DNA of 64,000 bases from Streptomyces sp. DG2A-72 (GTDB taxonomy: Bacteria; Actinomycetota; Actinomycetes; Streptomycetales; Streptomycetaceae), in NCBI RefSeq assembly GCF_030499575.1, contig NZ_JASTLC010000001.1:9572001-9636000 (forward strand), given 5' to 3'. The position numbers and the translations under genes were made by a program. Position 1 is the stretch's first letter. Each line of letters opens with the position of its first letter. Positions 54,691 to 63,916 of the stretch are shown piece after piece. The notes beneath the pieces are model-generated. The model did not search any database and was not told the DNA's origin. It saw only the letters and a program-made list of their open reading frames with translations.

Positions 54691-55851
54691 TCACGCGCCC
54701 CAACCGGCCTGCTCCCCACCAACTCGCTCAGCGACAATCTTCTCGGCCCACCCGGACCGGCGATACGCAGCAATCGGGTCCCCGTCCAGCCCCATCTCCT
54801 CGCGAACCTCCACGAGCAACGGCCGCACATCCGTGTTGTACGCATCCATCAGGACGGCATTCGCCTCAAGGACATCACCCGACGCCTGTGCGGCAGCCAA
54901 CGCCGACCGATCCACCAGCAAAGCCTTGGCGGTAGCCTCCTGCACATTCATCACCGACCGAATGATCGCCGGAATCTTCGCCTCGATGTTGTGACACTGA
55001 TCGAGCATGAAGGCGACGTCGGACGTGAACCCACCCCCACGCACCACCTCGTACATGATCCGGAACAACTGGAACGGATCAGCGGCCCCCACCATCAGAT
55101 CGTCGTCCGCATAGAAGCGCGAGTTGAAGTCGAACCCCCCGAGCTTCCCCTCCCGCAGCAGCGTCGCCACGATGAACTCGATGTTGGTACCCGGCGCATG
55201 ATGACCGGTGTCGACCACCACCTGAGCCTTCGGCCCCAACTTGAGGCAGTGCGCATACGCCGTACCCCAGTCCGGCACATCCGTCGTATAGAAGGCAGGC
55301 TCGAAGAACTTGTACTCCAGCAGCATCCGCTGCCCCTCACCGAGCCGCCCGTACACCTCCGCAAGCCCCTCGGCCAGCCGGTCCTGCCGCGCACGGATGT
55401 CGTCCTGCCCGGGATAGTTCGTACCGTCCGCGAACCACAGCTTCAGATCGGCGGAGCCCGTCGCATCCATGATGTCGACGCACTCCAGCAAGTGATCGAC
55501 AGCCTTGCGCCGCACCACCGCCTCCGGATGGCAGATGCTGCCGAGCTTGTAGTCGTCGTCCTGGAAGGTATTGGAGTTGATCGCGCCCAGCGTCACGCCG
55601 CGCTCTTCGGCGTACTTCGCCAGCGCCGCGTAGTCGTCGACCTTGTCCCACGGAATGTGCAGGGCAACGGTCGGCGCGACACCGGTGAACGCGTGCACCT
55701 GAGCCGCGTCGTCCAGCTTCTCCCGCGGCGTCCGTGGAACGCCTCGCTGCGCGAACACCTTGAACCGCGTACCCGAGTTCCCGTACGCCCACGACGGCGT
55801 CTCGACGGCCTGGGTCTTCAGGGCGGCCTTCACCGCGGCGAGTTCGGTCAC
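54691..55851 (-). CDS. rhaI: L-rhamnose isomerase
   Basis: 386 aa; GTG 55851 behind AGGAGTCC. TIM-barrel isomerase of the RhaI/Pseudomonas-stutzeri type: [40 protein letters not shown], metal-site residues in [34 protein letters not shown] and [18 protein letters not shown], then [20 protein letters not shown]. Interconverts L-rhamnose and L-rhamnulose. First gene of the minus-strand rha-lut operon. Confidence 0.94.
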   Translation of the reverse strand: MTELAAVKAALKTQAVETPSWAYGNSGTRFKVFAQRGVPRTPREKLDDAAQVHAFTGVAPTVALHIPWDKVDDYAALAKYAEERGVTLGAINSNTFQDDDYKLGSICHPEAVVRRKAVDHLLECVDIMDATGSADLKLWFADGTNYPGQDDIRARQDRLAEGLAEVYGRLGEGQRMLLEYKFFEPAFYTTDVPDWGTAYAHCLKLGPKAQVVVDTGHHAPGTNIEFIVATLLREGKLGGFDFNSRFYADDDLMVGAADPFQLFRIMYEVVRGGGFTSDVAFMLDQCHNIEAKIPAIIRSVMNVQEATAKALLVDRSALAAAQASGDVLEANAVLMDAYNTDVRPLLVEVREEMGLDGDPIAAYRRSGWAEKIVAERVGGEQAGWGA

Positions 55852-55915
55852 TTCAGGACTCCTGTGGCATCGGGTCGTAACTACTGCTGCAACGACGGCT
55901 TCAATGGCTGCTGCA

Positions 55916-55927
55916 TGAAACGATTCA
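55916..55927. promoter_or_regulatory. LacI-type operator, site 1
   Basis: TGAAACGATTCA, imperfect palindrome with central CG. 65 bp upstream of rhaI. Probable target of the LacI protein encoded at 62724-63752. Confidence 0.6.
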
Positions 55928-56012
55928 GAACGGGAAGCTATGGCGCCTCCGAAGGGGTGTCAACCCCTCTGGCCAACCCCGATTCCCGTGACTGGTCCGT
56001 GACCTTCGGCTA

Positions 56013-56027
56013 TCGAAATTTTTTCGA
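56013..56027. promoter_or_regulatory. inverted repeat in the rha divergent region
   Basis: TCGAAA-TTT-TTTCGA, perfect 6-bp arms; strikingly A+T-rich for this DNA. Could be a regulator or integration-host-like binding site; shares GAAA half-sites with the neighbouring LacI-type palindromes. Confidence 0.4.
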
Positions 56028-56037
56028 CACAGACCCA

Positions 56038-56067
56038 TTGACGTGACATGGCTCCCATGTCTAACGT
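56038..56067 (+). promoter_or_regulatory. candidate promoter of the rhamnose ABC operon
   Basis: TTGACG (56038-56043) followed after 18 nt by TAACGT (56062-56067), a vegetative-type -35/-10 pair. Operator site 2 lies just downstream at 56082. Confidence 0.45.
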
Positions 56068-56081
56068 CCCGGCAACCCAGT

Positions 56082-56093
56082 TGAAACCTTTCA
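56082..56093. promoter_or_regulatory. LacI-type operator, site 2
   Basis: TGAAACCTTTCA, arms TGAAA/TTTCA. 46 bp before the ABC ATPase start and immediately after the candidate promoter, placed to block elongation. Confidence 0.6.
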
Positions 56094-56138
56094 CGACGCG
56101 GTGAGGCCCGTCCCGCCGGTGTCGTCGAGGAGCCCCCA

Positions 56139-57656
56139 ATGACCCACCCGTCCGACACGGGTCCGGCCCCAGTGCTGGCACTGAAGGACGTTTCCAAGTC
56201 CTTCGGCGCCGTGCGCGCTCTGCGGGACGTCTCCCTGGAGTTGTTCCCCGGCGAGGTGCACGCACTCGCCGGTGAGAACGGCGCCGGCAAGTCGACCCTC
56301 ATCAAGACGCTCGCCGGGGTGCACCGGCCGGACGCCGGCCAGGTGCTGCTCGACGGTGAGCCCGTCGTCTTCCACGGCCCCGGCGACGCCCGCGACGCCG
56401 GTATCGCCGTGATCTACCAGGAGCCCACGCTCTTCCCCGACCTGTCGATCGCCGAGAACATCTTCATGGGCCGCCGTCCGCGGCGCACCCTCGGCCGGAT
56501 CGACCACAAGGCCACGCACGCCGCCACCATCGCGCTGATGCAACGCCTCGGCGTCGAACTCGACCCCGACCGCCCTGCCCGTGGCCTGTCCATCGCGGAC
56601 CAGCAGATCGTCGAGATCGCCAAGGCGCTCTCCTTCGACGCCCGCGTCCTGATCATGGACGAGCCGACCGCCGCCCTCACCGGCAGCGAGGTGGCGCGTC
56701 TCTTCGGCGTCGTACGCACCCTGCGCGAACAGGGTGCCGCGGTGCTGTTCATCTCGCACCGGCTGGAGGAGATCTTCCAGATCTGCCAGACGGTGACCAC
56801 GCTGCGCGACGGTGCCTGGATCGCCAGCGAGCCGCTGGACGGCATGACCGAGGACGACCTCGTCCGGCGGATGGTCGGCCGCGACCTCGACGAGCTGTAC
56901 CCGAAGCAGGACGTCCGGCCCGGTGAGGTCGCTCTGAGCGTCCGGCGGCTGACCCGTGAGGGCGTCTTCACGGACGTCTCCTTCGAGGTCCGCACCGGCG
57001 AGATCGTCGGCCTCGCGGGGCTCGTCGGCGCCGGTCGTACGGAGGTCGCCCGCGCGGTCTTCGGCATCGACCGCTGGGACGCCGGCGAGGTCGAGGTGCA
57101 GGGGCGGAAGCTGACCAACGGAGCCCCCTCCACCGCCATGGCCGCCGGGCTGGCCCTCGTCCCCGAGGACCGGCGCGCTCAGGGCCTGGTGATGGACATG
57201 TCCATCGAGCGGAACATCGGCCTCACCGGACTCCGTACGACCGTCAAGGCGGGCCTCATGGACCGCGGGGCCGAGCGCAGCCGCTCCCTCGACTGGGCCG
57301 TCAAGCTCCAGGTCAAGTACGCCCGGATCGCCGACACCGTGAACACCCTCTCGGGCGGCAACCAGCAGAAAGTCGTCCTCGCCAAGTGGCTGGCCACCGG
57401 CCCCAAGGTGCTGATCGTCGACGAGCCCACCCGCGGCATCGACGTCGGTACGAAGGCCGAGGTCCACCGGCTGCTCAGCGAGCTGGCCGCCGACGGCGTG
57501 GCCGTCCTGATGATCTCCTCCGACCTGCCCGAGATCCTCGGCATGGCCGACCGCGTGCTGGTGATGCACGAGGGCCGGCTCACCGCCGAGATCCCGCGCT
57601 CCGACGCCACCGAGGAAACCGTGATGGCCGCAGCCACGGGGAGGGCCGCCGCATGA
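56139..57656 (+). CDS. rhaT: rhamnose ABC transporter ATPase (RbsA-type, duplicated)
   Basis: 505 aa; ATG behind GAGGAGCCCCCA. Two ATPase halves: first Walker [20 protein letters not shown], Walker [15 protein letters not shown]; second half with [19 protein letters not shown] (degenerate P-loop), signature [17 protein letters not shown] and Walker [14 protein letters not shown]. Monosaccharide-importer class. First gene of the plus-strand import operon; its stop overlaps the next start (ATGA). Confidence 0.93.
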   Translation: MTHPSDTGPAPVLALKDVSKSFGAVRALRDVSLELFPGEVHALAGENGAGKSTLIKTLAGVHRPDAGQVLLDGEPVVFHGPGDARDAGIAVIYQEPTLFPDLSIAENIFMGRRPRRTLGRIDHKATHAATIALMQRLGVELDPDRPARGLSIADQQIVEIAKALSFDARVLIMDEPTAALTGSEVARLFGVVRTLREQGAAVLFISHRLEEIFQICQTVTTLRDGAWIASEPLDGMTEDDLVRRMVGRDLDELYPKQDVRPGEVALSVRRLTREGVFTDVSFEVRTGEIVGLAGLVGAGRTEVARAVFGIDRWDAGEVEVQGRKLTNGAPSTAMAAGLALVPEDRRAQGLVMDMSIERNIGLTGLRTTVKAGLMDRGAERSRSLDWAVKLQVKYARIADTVNTLSGGNQQKVVLAKWLATGPKVLIVDEPTRGIDVGTKAEVHRLLSELAADGVAVLMISSDLPEILGMADRVLVMHEGRLTAEIPRSDATEETVMAAATGRAAA

Positions 57657-58690
57657 CGGTGACCACCGACCCGGCTCCCGTGACCGAGGTGCCCAAGTCG
57701 AGCGGCACCCGGCTGGTCGACCGCGTCTTCAAGATGCGGGAACTGGCCATCCTGGTCGTGTTCCTGGTGATGATCGTCATCACCCAGCTGGGCAACAGCG
57801 AGTTCCTGAGCGAGCAGGGCATCAAGGACCTGCTGCTCAACGCGACCATCCTGGTGCTGGTCGCCACCGGTCAGTCCCTGGTCGTCATCACCCGCAACGT
57901 CGACCTGTCGGTCGGCTCGACGCTCGGCATCAGCGCCTTCGCGGCCGGTACGTACCTCCAGGGCGGTGGCAACTCCGTCGTGGCGATCCTCCTCGCTGTC
58001 CTGCTCGGCATCGGCTTCGGCCTGCTGAACGGGCTGCTCGTCAGCCTCGGCCAGGTGCCCGCGCTCGTCGTCACGCTCGGCACGCTCTACATCATCCGGG
58101 GCATCGACTCGATCTGGGTCGGCTCCCGCCAGATCACGGCGGCCGACCTTCCGGACGGCTTCGTCGACTTCGGCTCCGGCGGCATCTGGGCGGTGCCCTG
58201 GCTGGCGCTGATCGCGCTGGCGGTCCTGGTGGCGACGGCGTACTACCTCAAGCACTACGGCAGCGGACGCGAGCTGTACGCGCTCGGCTCCAACCCCGAG
58301 GCCGCCCGGCTCGCCGGCATCCCGGTCCGCAAGCGGATCCTCGCCGCGTACACCTTCTGCGGCGCCCTCGCCGGGCTCGCGGGGGCGATGTACCTGGCCC
58401 GGTTCGGCAACGTCGACTCCGGCACGGGTAATGGCTACGAACTCACCGTCGTCAGCGCGGTGGTGGTCGGCGGTGTCGTGTTCACCGGTGGCTCCGGCAG
58501 CGTGTACGGCGCCGCGCTCGGCGCGCTGCTGCTGACCTCCATCAACAGCGTGCTGCCCGCCCTCGGTGTCAGCTCCGTCTGGGTGCTCGCCATCAACGGC
58601 ATCCTGCTCATCCTCGCCATCGCGGTCGACCGGGTCGTCGCGCTGCGCGTGGCCTCGGCCCTGAAGAAGAGGAACGCCCGCCATGCCTGA
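57653..58690 (+). CDS. rhaP: rhamnose ABC transporter permease 1
   Basis: 345 aa. RbsC/BPD_transp_2-type permease with ~10 helices: [39 protein letters not shown] (diagnostic RN-DLSVGS; residues given in part), [20 protein letters not shown] and [19 protein letters not shown]. Starts in an ATGA overlap with the ATPase gene. Confidence 0.92.
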   Translation: MTVTTDPAPVTEVPKSSGTRLVDRVFKMRELAILVVFLVMIVITQLGNSEFLSEQGIKDLLLNATILVLVATGQSLVVITRNVDLSVGSTLGISAFAAGTYLQGGGNSVVAILLAVLLGIGFGLLNGLLVSLGQVPALVVTLGTLYIIRGIDSIWVGSRQITAADLPDGFVDFGSGGIWAVPWLALIALAVLVATAYYLKHYGSGRELYALGSNPEAARLAGIPVRKRILAAYTFCGALAGLAGAMYLARFGNVDSGTGNGYELTVVSAVVVGGVVFTGGSGSVYGAALGALLLTSINSVLPALGVSSVWVLAINGILLILAIAVDRVVALRVASALKKRNARHA

Positions 58691-59675
58691 GTCCTTGACG
58701 CGCGCGAGCCGCTGGTCCGCCTCGTTGAGGTGGGACGCAGCCGTCGGCGCACTCTTGATCGTCGTGCTGCTGCTCTCCTTCGGCACGGTCGACGGATTCG
58801 GAAACGCTCTCAACCTGTCGTTCCTGATCGGCAACACCCTTCCGATCGCCTTGATCGCCCTGCCGATGACCCTCCTGGTCGTTTCGGGCGAGATCGATCT
58901 CTCGGTCGCCTCCACCGCCGGTCTCTCGGGCGCCGTCATGGGCGCACTGTGGAACGAGGGCATGACGATCGAAACGATCATCCCGATCTGCCTGCTGCTC
59001 GGCGTGGTGTGCGGCCTCATCAACGGTCTGCTCGTCACCCGGCTCGGGTTGCCCTCCCTCGCCGTCACCATCGGCACCCTCGCCGCCTACCGGGGTATCG
59101 CACAGATCGTGCTCGGCTCCGACGCGGTGACCGACTTCCCCACCCAGTACCTGGACTTCGCGTCCGGACGCATCGGCGACACGTTCATCCCGTATGCCTT
59201 CCTGCCCTTCCTGGTGCTCCTCGCGATCGGCGTGATCGTTCTGCACGCCACCCCGTTCGGCCGGTCGGTCTTCGCGACCGGCGCGAGCGAGGAGGCGGCG
59301 CGGTTTGCGGGTGTCCGGGTCAAGCGGCAGAAGCTGATCCTGTTCACGGTGACGGGGCTTATGGCTTCGCTGACCGGGATCTTCTGGGCACTGCATTACG
59401 CCAGCGCCCGCTTTGACAACGCGATGGGGCTCGAACTGTCCGTCGTCGCCGCCGTGTTGCTCGGTGGGATCGACTTCGACGGGGGCAAGGGCACGTTGGG
59501 TGGTGCGATTGCGGGTGTGTTCCTGCTGGGTGCGCTGCAGAACGTGATGAGTCTTCAGGACGTTTCCGCGCAGTCGCAGATCGTTGTCACCGGTGTGTTG
59601 CTGGTGCTGTCCGTGTTGGGGCCGCGAGTGGCACGCCAGATTTCTGTCGCTCGGGCGCAGAGGCTCACGTCGTAG
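58683..59675 (+). CDS. rhaQ: rhamnose ABC transporter permease 2
   Basis: 330 aa; overlaps the first permease gene by 8 bp. Same family as its partner: IALPMTLLVVSGEIDLSVAS, LPSLAVTIGTLAAYRGIAQI, ASEEAARFAGVRVKRQKLIL, LGGIDFDGGKGTLGGAIAG. Two different permeases imply a heterodimeric pore, as in other rhaSTPQ systems. Confidence 0.92.
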   Translation: MPESLTRASRWSASLRWDAAVGALLIVVLLLSFGTVDGFGNALNLSFLIGNTLPIALIALPMTLLVVSGEIDLSVASTAGLSGAVMGALWNEGMTIETIIPICLLLGVVCGLINGLLVTRLGLPSLAVTIGTLAAYRGIAQIVLGSDAVTDFPTQYLDFASGRIGDTFIPYAFLPFLVLLAIGVIVLHATPFGRSVFATGASEEAARFAGVRVKRQKLILFTVTGLMASLTGIFWALHYASARFDNAMGLELSVVAAVLLGGIDFDGGKGTLGGAIAGVFLLGALQNVMSLQDVSAQSQIVVTGVLLVLSVLGPRVARQISVARAQRLTS

Positions 59676-59688
59676 GGCCGTCTTATGG

Positions 59689-59740
59689 CTGCGGGTCCGT
59701 TGTGGCTGGTCGCGCAGTTCCCCGCGCCCCTTTGGGGCGC
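59689..59740 (-). repeat. Streptomyces intergenic repeat, copy 3 (inverted)
   Basis: GTGGCTGGTCGCGCAGTTCC and CCGCGCCCCTTTGGGGCGC, the reverse complement of copies 1, 2 and 4. Located between permease and binding-protein genes; its hairpin could set different expression levels of the two. Confidence 0.85.
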
Positions 59741-59772
59741 TCCCGCTCACCCTCTTTCAAAAGGAAACCGTC

Positions 59773-60855
59773 ATGCGTAAGTCATCCCTCCGCCGTACCT
59801 GTGCGGTCCTCGCCGGCGCCACCTCGCTCGCTCTCGCCCTCACCGCCTGCGGCGGTACCACCAAGAAGGACGTCGCCAACGAGGATGCCTCCGCTGCCAC
59901 CGCCGGTAAGGCCGACCCGAATGCCGAGCTGAAGAAGGGGCTGACCGTCGGGTTCCTGCCCAAGCAGGTCAACAACCCGTACTTCACCTCGGCCGACAAG
60001 GGTGGCGAGGCGGCGCTCAAGGAGCTGGGGTCCAGCTACAAGGAGGTCGGTCCGAGCAGCGCGACGGACACCGCCGGGCAGGTGAGTTACGTCAACACGC
60101 TCACCCAGCAGCAGGTCGACGCGATGGCCGTCTCCGCGCAGGACCCGGGCGCGCTGTGCACCGCGCTCAAGCAGGCCATGAAGAACGACATCAAGGTCGT
60201 GACGTACGACTCCGACACCAAGGCGGACTGCCGTAACGCCTTCGTCTCGCAGGCGTCGGCCGAGGACCTGGGCCGCACCGAGGTGCAGCTGCTCGCCGAA
60301 CAGATCGGCTACAAGGGCGAGATCGCGATCCTGTCCGCTGCGCAGACCGCGACCAACCAGAACACCTGGATCGAGTTCATGAAGGACGAGCTCAAGGATC
60401 CCAAGTACAAGGACATGAAGCTGGTGAAGGTCGCGTACGGCAACGACGACGCGCAGGCGTCCTTCCAGCAGACCCAGGGCCTGCTCCAGGAGTACCCGAA
60501 CCTGAAGGGGATCATCTCCCCGACCACCGTCGGCATCAAGGCGGCGGCCCAGTACCTGTCGGGCTCCAAGTACAAGGGCAAGGTCAAGCTGACCGGCCTC
60601 GGCACCCCGAACGACATGCGCAAGTACGTCAAGAACGGCACCGTCGACGCGTTCGAGCTGTGGGACCCGGCGAAGCTGGGCGAGCTGGCCGCCCGCACCT
60701 CCGTCGCGCTGGTGTCCGGGCAGATCACCGGCAAGGAGGGCGAGACGTTCAAGGCCGGGGACATGGGTGAGTTCACCATCGGCAAGGACGGTGTGATCAG
60801 CCTCGGCAAGCCGACCGTGTTCGACGCCAAGAACATCGACCAGTACAACTTCTGA
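59773..60855 (+). CDS. rhaS: rhamnose-binding lipoprotein
   Basis: 360 aa; AAAAGGAAACC before ATG. Signal peptide with lipobox LALTACGG (Cys 26). Periplasmic-binding-protein type I fold: VGFLPKQVNNPYFTSADKGG, DAMAVSAQDPGALCTALKQA, GEIAILSAAQTATNQNTWIE, LKGIISPTTVGIKAAAQYL. Anchored outside the membrane and delivers rhamnose to RhaPQT. Confidence 0.93.
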   Translation: MRKSSLRRTCAVLAGATSLALALTACGGTTKKDVANEDASAATAGKADPNAELKKGLTVGFLPKQVNNPYFTSADKGGEAALKELGSSYKEVGPSSATDTAGQVSYVNTLTQQQVDAMAVSAQDPGALCTALKQAMKNDIKVVTYDSDTKADCRNAFVSQASAEDLGRTEVQLLAEQIGYKGEIAILSAAQTATNQNTWIEFMKDELKDPKYKDMKLVKVAYGNDDAQASFQQTQGLLQEYPNLKGIISPTTVGIKAAAQYLSGSKYKGKVKLTGLGTPNDMRKYVKNGTVDAFELWDPAKLGELAARTSVALVSGQITGKEGETFKAGDMGEFTIGKDGVISLGKPTVFDAKNIDQYNF

Positions 60856-60872
60856 TCCCTCGGGGGCTGTTG

Positions 60873-61193
60873 ATGCAGCGTGTGTGCTTTCTGCTGAAGG
60901 TCCGGGCGGACCGCCTCGACGAGTACCGCGAGCGGCACGCCGCCGTATGGCCCGAGATGCTCGACGCACTCTCGGCCACCGGCTGGCACAACTACTCGCT
61001 CTTCCTGCGTGAAGACGGCCTGCTGGTCGGCTACTTGGAGACCGAGGACTTCGCCGCCGCCCAGGCCGGCATGGAGGCCGCCGAGGTCAACGCCCGTTGG
61101 CAAGCGGAGATGGCGCCGTTCTTCGAGTCCCTGGACGGCGCCCGACCCGACGAAGCGATGAAACCCCTCACCGAAGTCTTCCACCTAGCCTGA
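60873..61193 (+). CDS. rhaM: L-rhamnose mutarotase
   Basis: 106 aa from ATG 60873. RhaU/RhaM ferredoxin-like fold: CFLLKVRADRLDEYRERHAA with the active-site His, VWPEMLDALSATGWHNYSLF, and WQAEMAPFFESL. Interconverts alpha and beta anomers to speed flux into the isomerase. Ribosome-binding site is poor (CTCGGGGGCTG); probably coupled to rhaS 17 bp upstream. Confidence 0.93.
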   Translation: MQRVCFLLKVRADRLDEYRERHAAVWPEMLDALSATGWHNYSLFLREDGLLVGYLETEDFAAAQAGMEAAEVNARWQAEMAPFFESLDGARPDEAMKPLTEVFHLA

Positions 61194-61208
61194 GCCGGAG
61201 TCGCTGAT

Positions 61209-62633
61209 ATGAGAAGACGTGCTTTGCTCGGTACGGCCCTGCTGGCCTCCGTCGCCGGACCCGGCCTCGGCGCCGGCATCGCGAGGGCCGCCGACCCCGG
61301 CCCCTCCGTCACCCGGACCGGCATCACCACCCTCGACACCCAGGCCATCTTCTTCGTCTCCTACGACGGCCTGGTCAACAACAACTCCTTCCAGAAGAAC
61401 GGCCTGCTGACCTACAAGGGCTACCAGTACGCCGTCTGGTACACCGCCGACCGCAACGCCGTCGTCGGCCGCCGTGCCCTCGGCGCCACCACCTGGTCCA
61501 CGGTCAAGGTCGGCCACACGCTGCGCTACAACGACTCCCACAACGTCATCTCGATGGGCGTCTCCAGGACCGACGGCCGACTGCACCTCAACATGGACTC
61601 CCACAGCGACGGCTTCACCTACGTCAAGTCGGTCGCCGGGCTCATGGACAACCCGGCCGGTCTCAGCTGGACCGCGAGCCGCTTCGGCGCACCCCAGTCG
61701 ACGCTGGACGGACTCGCGCTCACCTCGCAGTTCACGTACCCGCAGTTCATGGCCACCCCCGAGGGCCGTCTCCAGCTCAGCTACCGCGTCGGCATCTCCG
61801 GCAACGGCCGCAACGCCCTTGCCGAGTACAACGGTTCGACCTGGACCGCGCTGGGGGAGTGGACCAGCTCCACCGGCACCTACACCAGCGAGCACGGCTC
61901 CTCGACGGCCCGCAACATGTACCTGCACGGCATCGACTACGACAAGAACGGGCGCCTGCACTCCTTCTTCACCTGGCGCGAGCAGAACAACGCCGTGATG
62001 TGCAGCGGCGGCGGCATCACCAACCACGACACCGGCTACGTCTACTCGGACGACCGCGGCCGCACCTGGCGCAACAACGCGGGCACCGTCGTCGGCACGA
62101 CGGGCGGCTCCGACAAGGTCGCCGTCACTGACAGCGGGCTCGTGGTCGACTCCCTGAACCCCGACCACTCGCTGATGAACCAGGAGAGCCAGTTCACCGA
62201 CTCCTCCGGTCTGCCGCACGCGATCATCAGCTACGTCCCCGGCCGCTTCGGCCAGTGCACCACCAACTACGTCTCCGACCGCACGGCCAACGGCCGCGCC
62301 TTCCACGTCCGCAAGAACTCCTCCGGCACCTGGCAGAAGACCGAGATCCCGGTCGCGCTGGGCTCCAGCCAGCGCACCAGGCTGGTCCTCGACAAGTACG
62401 ACAACGCGTACGCCGTCTTCCCCTTCGGCCGGATCGCCGGTGCCTCCAAGGCGTCCGGATACACCGACTGGAAGCTGCTGTTCGACGGCAGCGGTCTGAA
62501 CGCGTTCGGTGAGGTCGTGATCGACGAGATGCGTATCGCGCAGGACAACGTGCTGTCGGTGATGTACCAGGAGAAGTCCAGCGGTACGACGCCCTCGGCG
62601 CTCCGAGTCGTCGACTTCCGGCTCCCCGCGTGA
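61209..62633 (+). CDS. Tat-exported BNR-4 propeller protein, putative rhamnose-releasing polysaccharide enzyme
   Basis: 474 aa; GGAG before ATG 61209. Signal RRRALLGTALLASVAG with AxA-like cleavage IARAAD. The mature protein is a seven-bladed propeller of the BNR_4 family: FFVSYDGLVNNNSFQKNGLL, YNDSHNVISMGVSRTDGRLH (conserved SHN-Ixxxxx-DG), YPQFMATPEGRLQLSYR, YLHGIDYDKNGRLHSFFTWR. Relatives include ulvan lyases and rhamnosyl-glucuronate lyases/hydrolases (PL24/25/42 and GH145 types). Placed directly after rhaM inside the rha operon, it probably cleaves rhamnose-capped polymers such as gum arabic-like glycans. Activity class not provable by eye. Confidence 0.8.
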   Translation: MRRRALLGTALLASVAGPGLGAGIARAADPGPSVTRTGITTLDTQAIFFVSYDGLVNNNSFQKNGLLTYKGYQYAVWYTADRNAVVGRRALGATTWSTVKVGHTLRYNDSHNVISMGVSRTDGRLHLNMDSHSDGFTYVKSVAGLMDNPAGLSWTASRFGAPQSTLDGLALTSQFTYPQFMATPEGRLQLSYRVGISGNGRNALAEYNGSTWTALGEWTSSTGTYTSEHGSSTARNMYLHGIDYDKNGRLHSFFTWREQNNAVMCSGGGITNHDTGYVYSDDRGRTWRNNAGTVVGTTGGSDKVAVTDSGLVVDSLNPDHSLMNQESQFTDSSGLPHAIISYVPGRFGQCTTNYVSDRTANGRAFHVRKNSSGTWQKTEIPVALGSSQRTRLVLDKYDNAYAVFPFGRIAGASKASGYTDWKLLFDGSGLNAFGEVVIDEMRIAQDNVLSVMYQEKSSGTTPSALRVVDFRLPA

Positions 62634-62723
62634 CCGACGCGCCACCGCAGCACTGATGGGGCGGCATGACGGTAATGTGAAGACCTTCCCGCCGCCCCTC
62701 GTTTCCCTGGAGGTCCCTGCCTG

Positions 62724-63752
62724 ATGGCCCAGTCGGTGGGTATCAAGGACGTCGCCCGCGCCGCCGGAGTCTCCGTCGGCACGGTGTCGAACGTGATCAA
62801 CCGCCCGGAATCCGTCGCCACGGAGACCCGTGCCCGGGTGCTGTCCGCGATCGACCGGCTCGGCTACGTCCGCAGCGAGTCCGCGCGCCAACTGCGCGCG
62901 GGCCGCAGCCGGATCATGGGCCTGCTCGTCCTCGACATGGGCAACCCCTTCTTCGTCGACGTCGCGCGCGGCGCCGAGCGGGCCGCGCGGCAGGCGGGGC
63001 TCGGCGTGATGGTCTGCAACAGCGCGCAGAGCGCGGGTGAGGAGGCCGACTACCTGTCGCTCTTCGCCGAGCAGCGCGTACGAGGCGTCCTGCTGACGCC
63101 CACCGACGCAAGCGGCCGCAACATCGACGCGTTCCGCCGCCACGGAATCCCCTTCGTGCTGGTCGACCGTGTCGCCGAGGGCACCACCGAGTGCTCTGTC
63201 TCCGTGGACGACGTCGCGGGCGGCGCGCTGGCCGTACGCCATCTCGTGGACGCCGGGCACCGCTCCATCGCGTACGTCAGCGGGCCGCCCGGCCTCAACC
63301 AGGTGCGTGACCGCCGCACGGGCGCGCTCAACGCGCTCACCGAGGCGGGACTCGGCCCCGGCGCCCTGCGCGAACTGCCCACCGAGCGGCTCGACGTCGC
63401 CGCCGGCCGGGACGCCGGCGCCCGCCTCCTCGGCCTCGCCGACCGCCCCACCGCCGTGTTCTGCGCCAACGACCTGCTCGCCCTCGGTGTCCTCCAGGCC
63501 ATGTACGCGGCCGGCGTCGGCGTCCCCGACGACCTCGCGATCGTCGGCTACGACGACATCGAGTTCGCCGCAGCCGCCGCCGTCCCCCTCACTTCGGTCC
63601 GCCAGCCCGCCGTCACCATGGGCGCCCTGGCCGCCGAACTGCTCCTGGAGGAGACCGAGGCGGAAAGCACCGGCCCGAGAAGACACGAGCACCGCCGGGT
63701 CGTACTCCAGCCGGAACTGGTGGTCCGCCGCTCCAGCCTGGCGGCGCGCTGA
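62724..63752 (+). CDS. rhaR: LacI-family regulator of rhamnose utilisation
   Basis: 342 aa; TGGAGG before ATG 62724. HTH: IKDVARAAGVSVGTVSNVIN, hinge SARQLRAGRSRIMGLLVL, sugar-binding domain (MGNPFFVDVARGAERAARQA, FCANDLLALGVLQAMYAAG, IVGYDDIEFAAAAAVPLTSV). Last gene of the plus-strand block. By position and family it should bind the palindromes between rhaI and rhaT and be released by rhamnose or rhamnulose. Confidence 0.9.
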   Translation: MAQSVGIKDVARAAGVSVGTVSNVINRPESVATETRARVLSAIDRLGYVRSESARQLRAGRSRIMGLLVLDMGNPFFVDVARGAERAARQAGLGVMVCNSAQSAGEEADYLSLFAEQRVRGVLLTPTDASGRNIDAFRRHGIPFVLVDRVAEGTTECSVSVDDVAGGALAVRHLVDAGHRSIAYVSGPPGLNQVRDRRTGALNALTEAGLGPGALRELPTERLDVAAGRDAGARLLGLADRPTAVFCANDLLALGVLQAMYAAGVGVPDDLAIVGYDDIEFAAAAAVPLTSVRQPAVTMGALAAELLLEETEAESTGPRRHEHRRVVLQPELVVRRSSLAAR

Positions 63753-63820
63753 GCGGACACCCGCGTCTTTGACCGGGTGCGGGGCTGAGCGGGGCGGGCG
63801 AAGTCACCGGCGGTTCGACA

Positions 63821-63870
63821 GCGCCCCGAAGGGGCGCGGGGAACTGCGCGACCAGCCACGACGGCGCCGC
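63821..63870 (+). repeat. Streptomyces intergenic repeat, copy 4
   Basis: GCGCCCCGAAGGGGCGC hairpin then GGGGAACTGCGCGACCAGCC and ACGACGGCGCCGC. After the LacI gene and before a convergent gene, so it may act as a bidirectional terminator. Confidence 0.85.
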
Positions 63871-63916
63871 ACCGGTCAAACTCTGGCCAGCACCCCCGCT
63901 AGCAGCGCCGGAGGCT

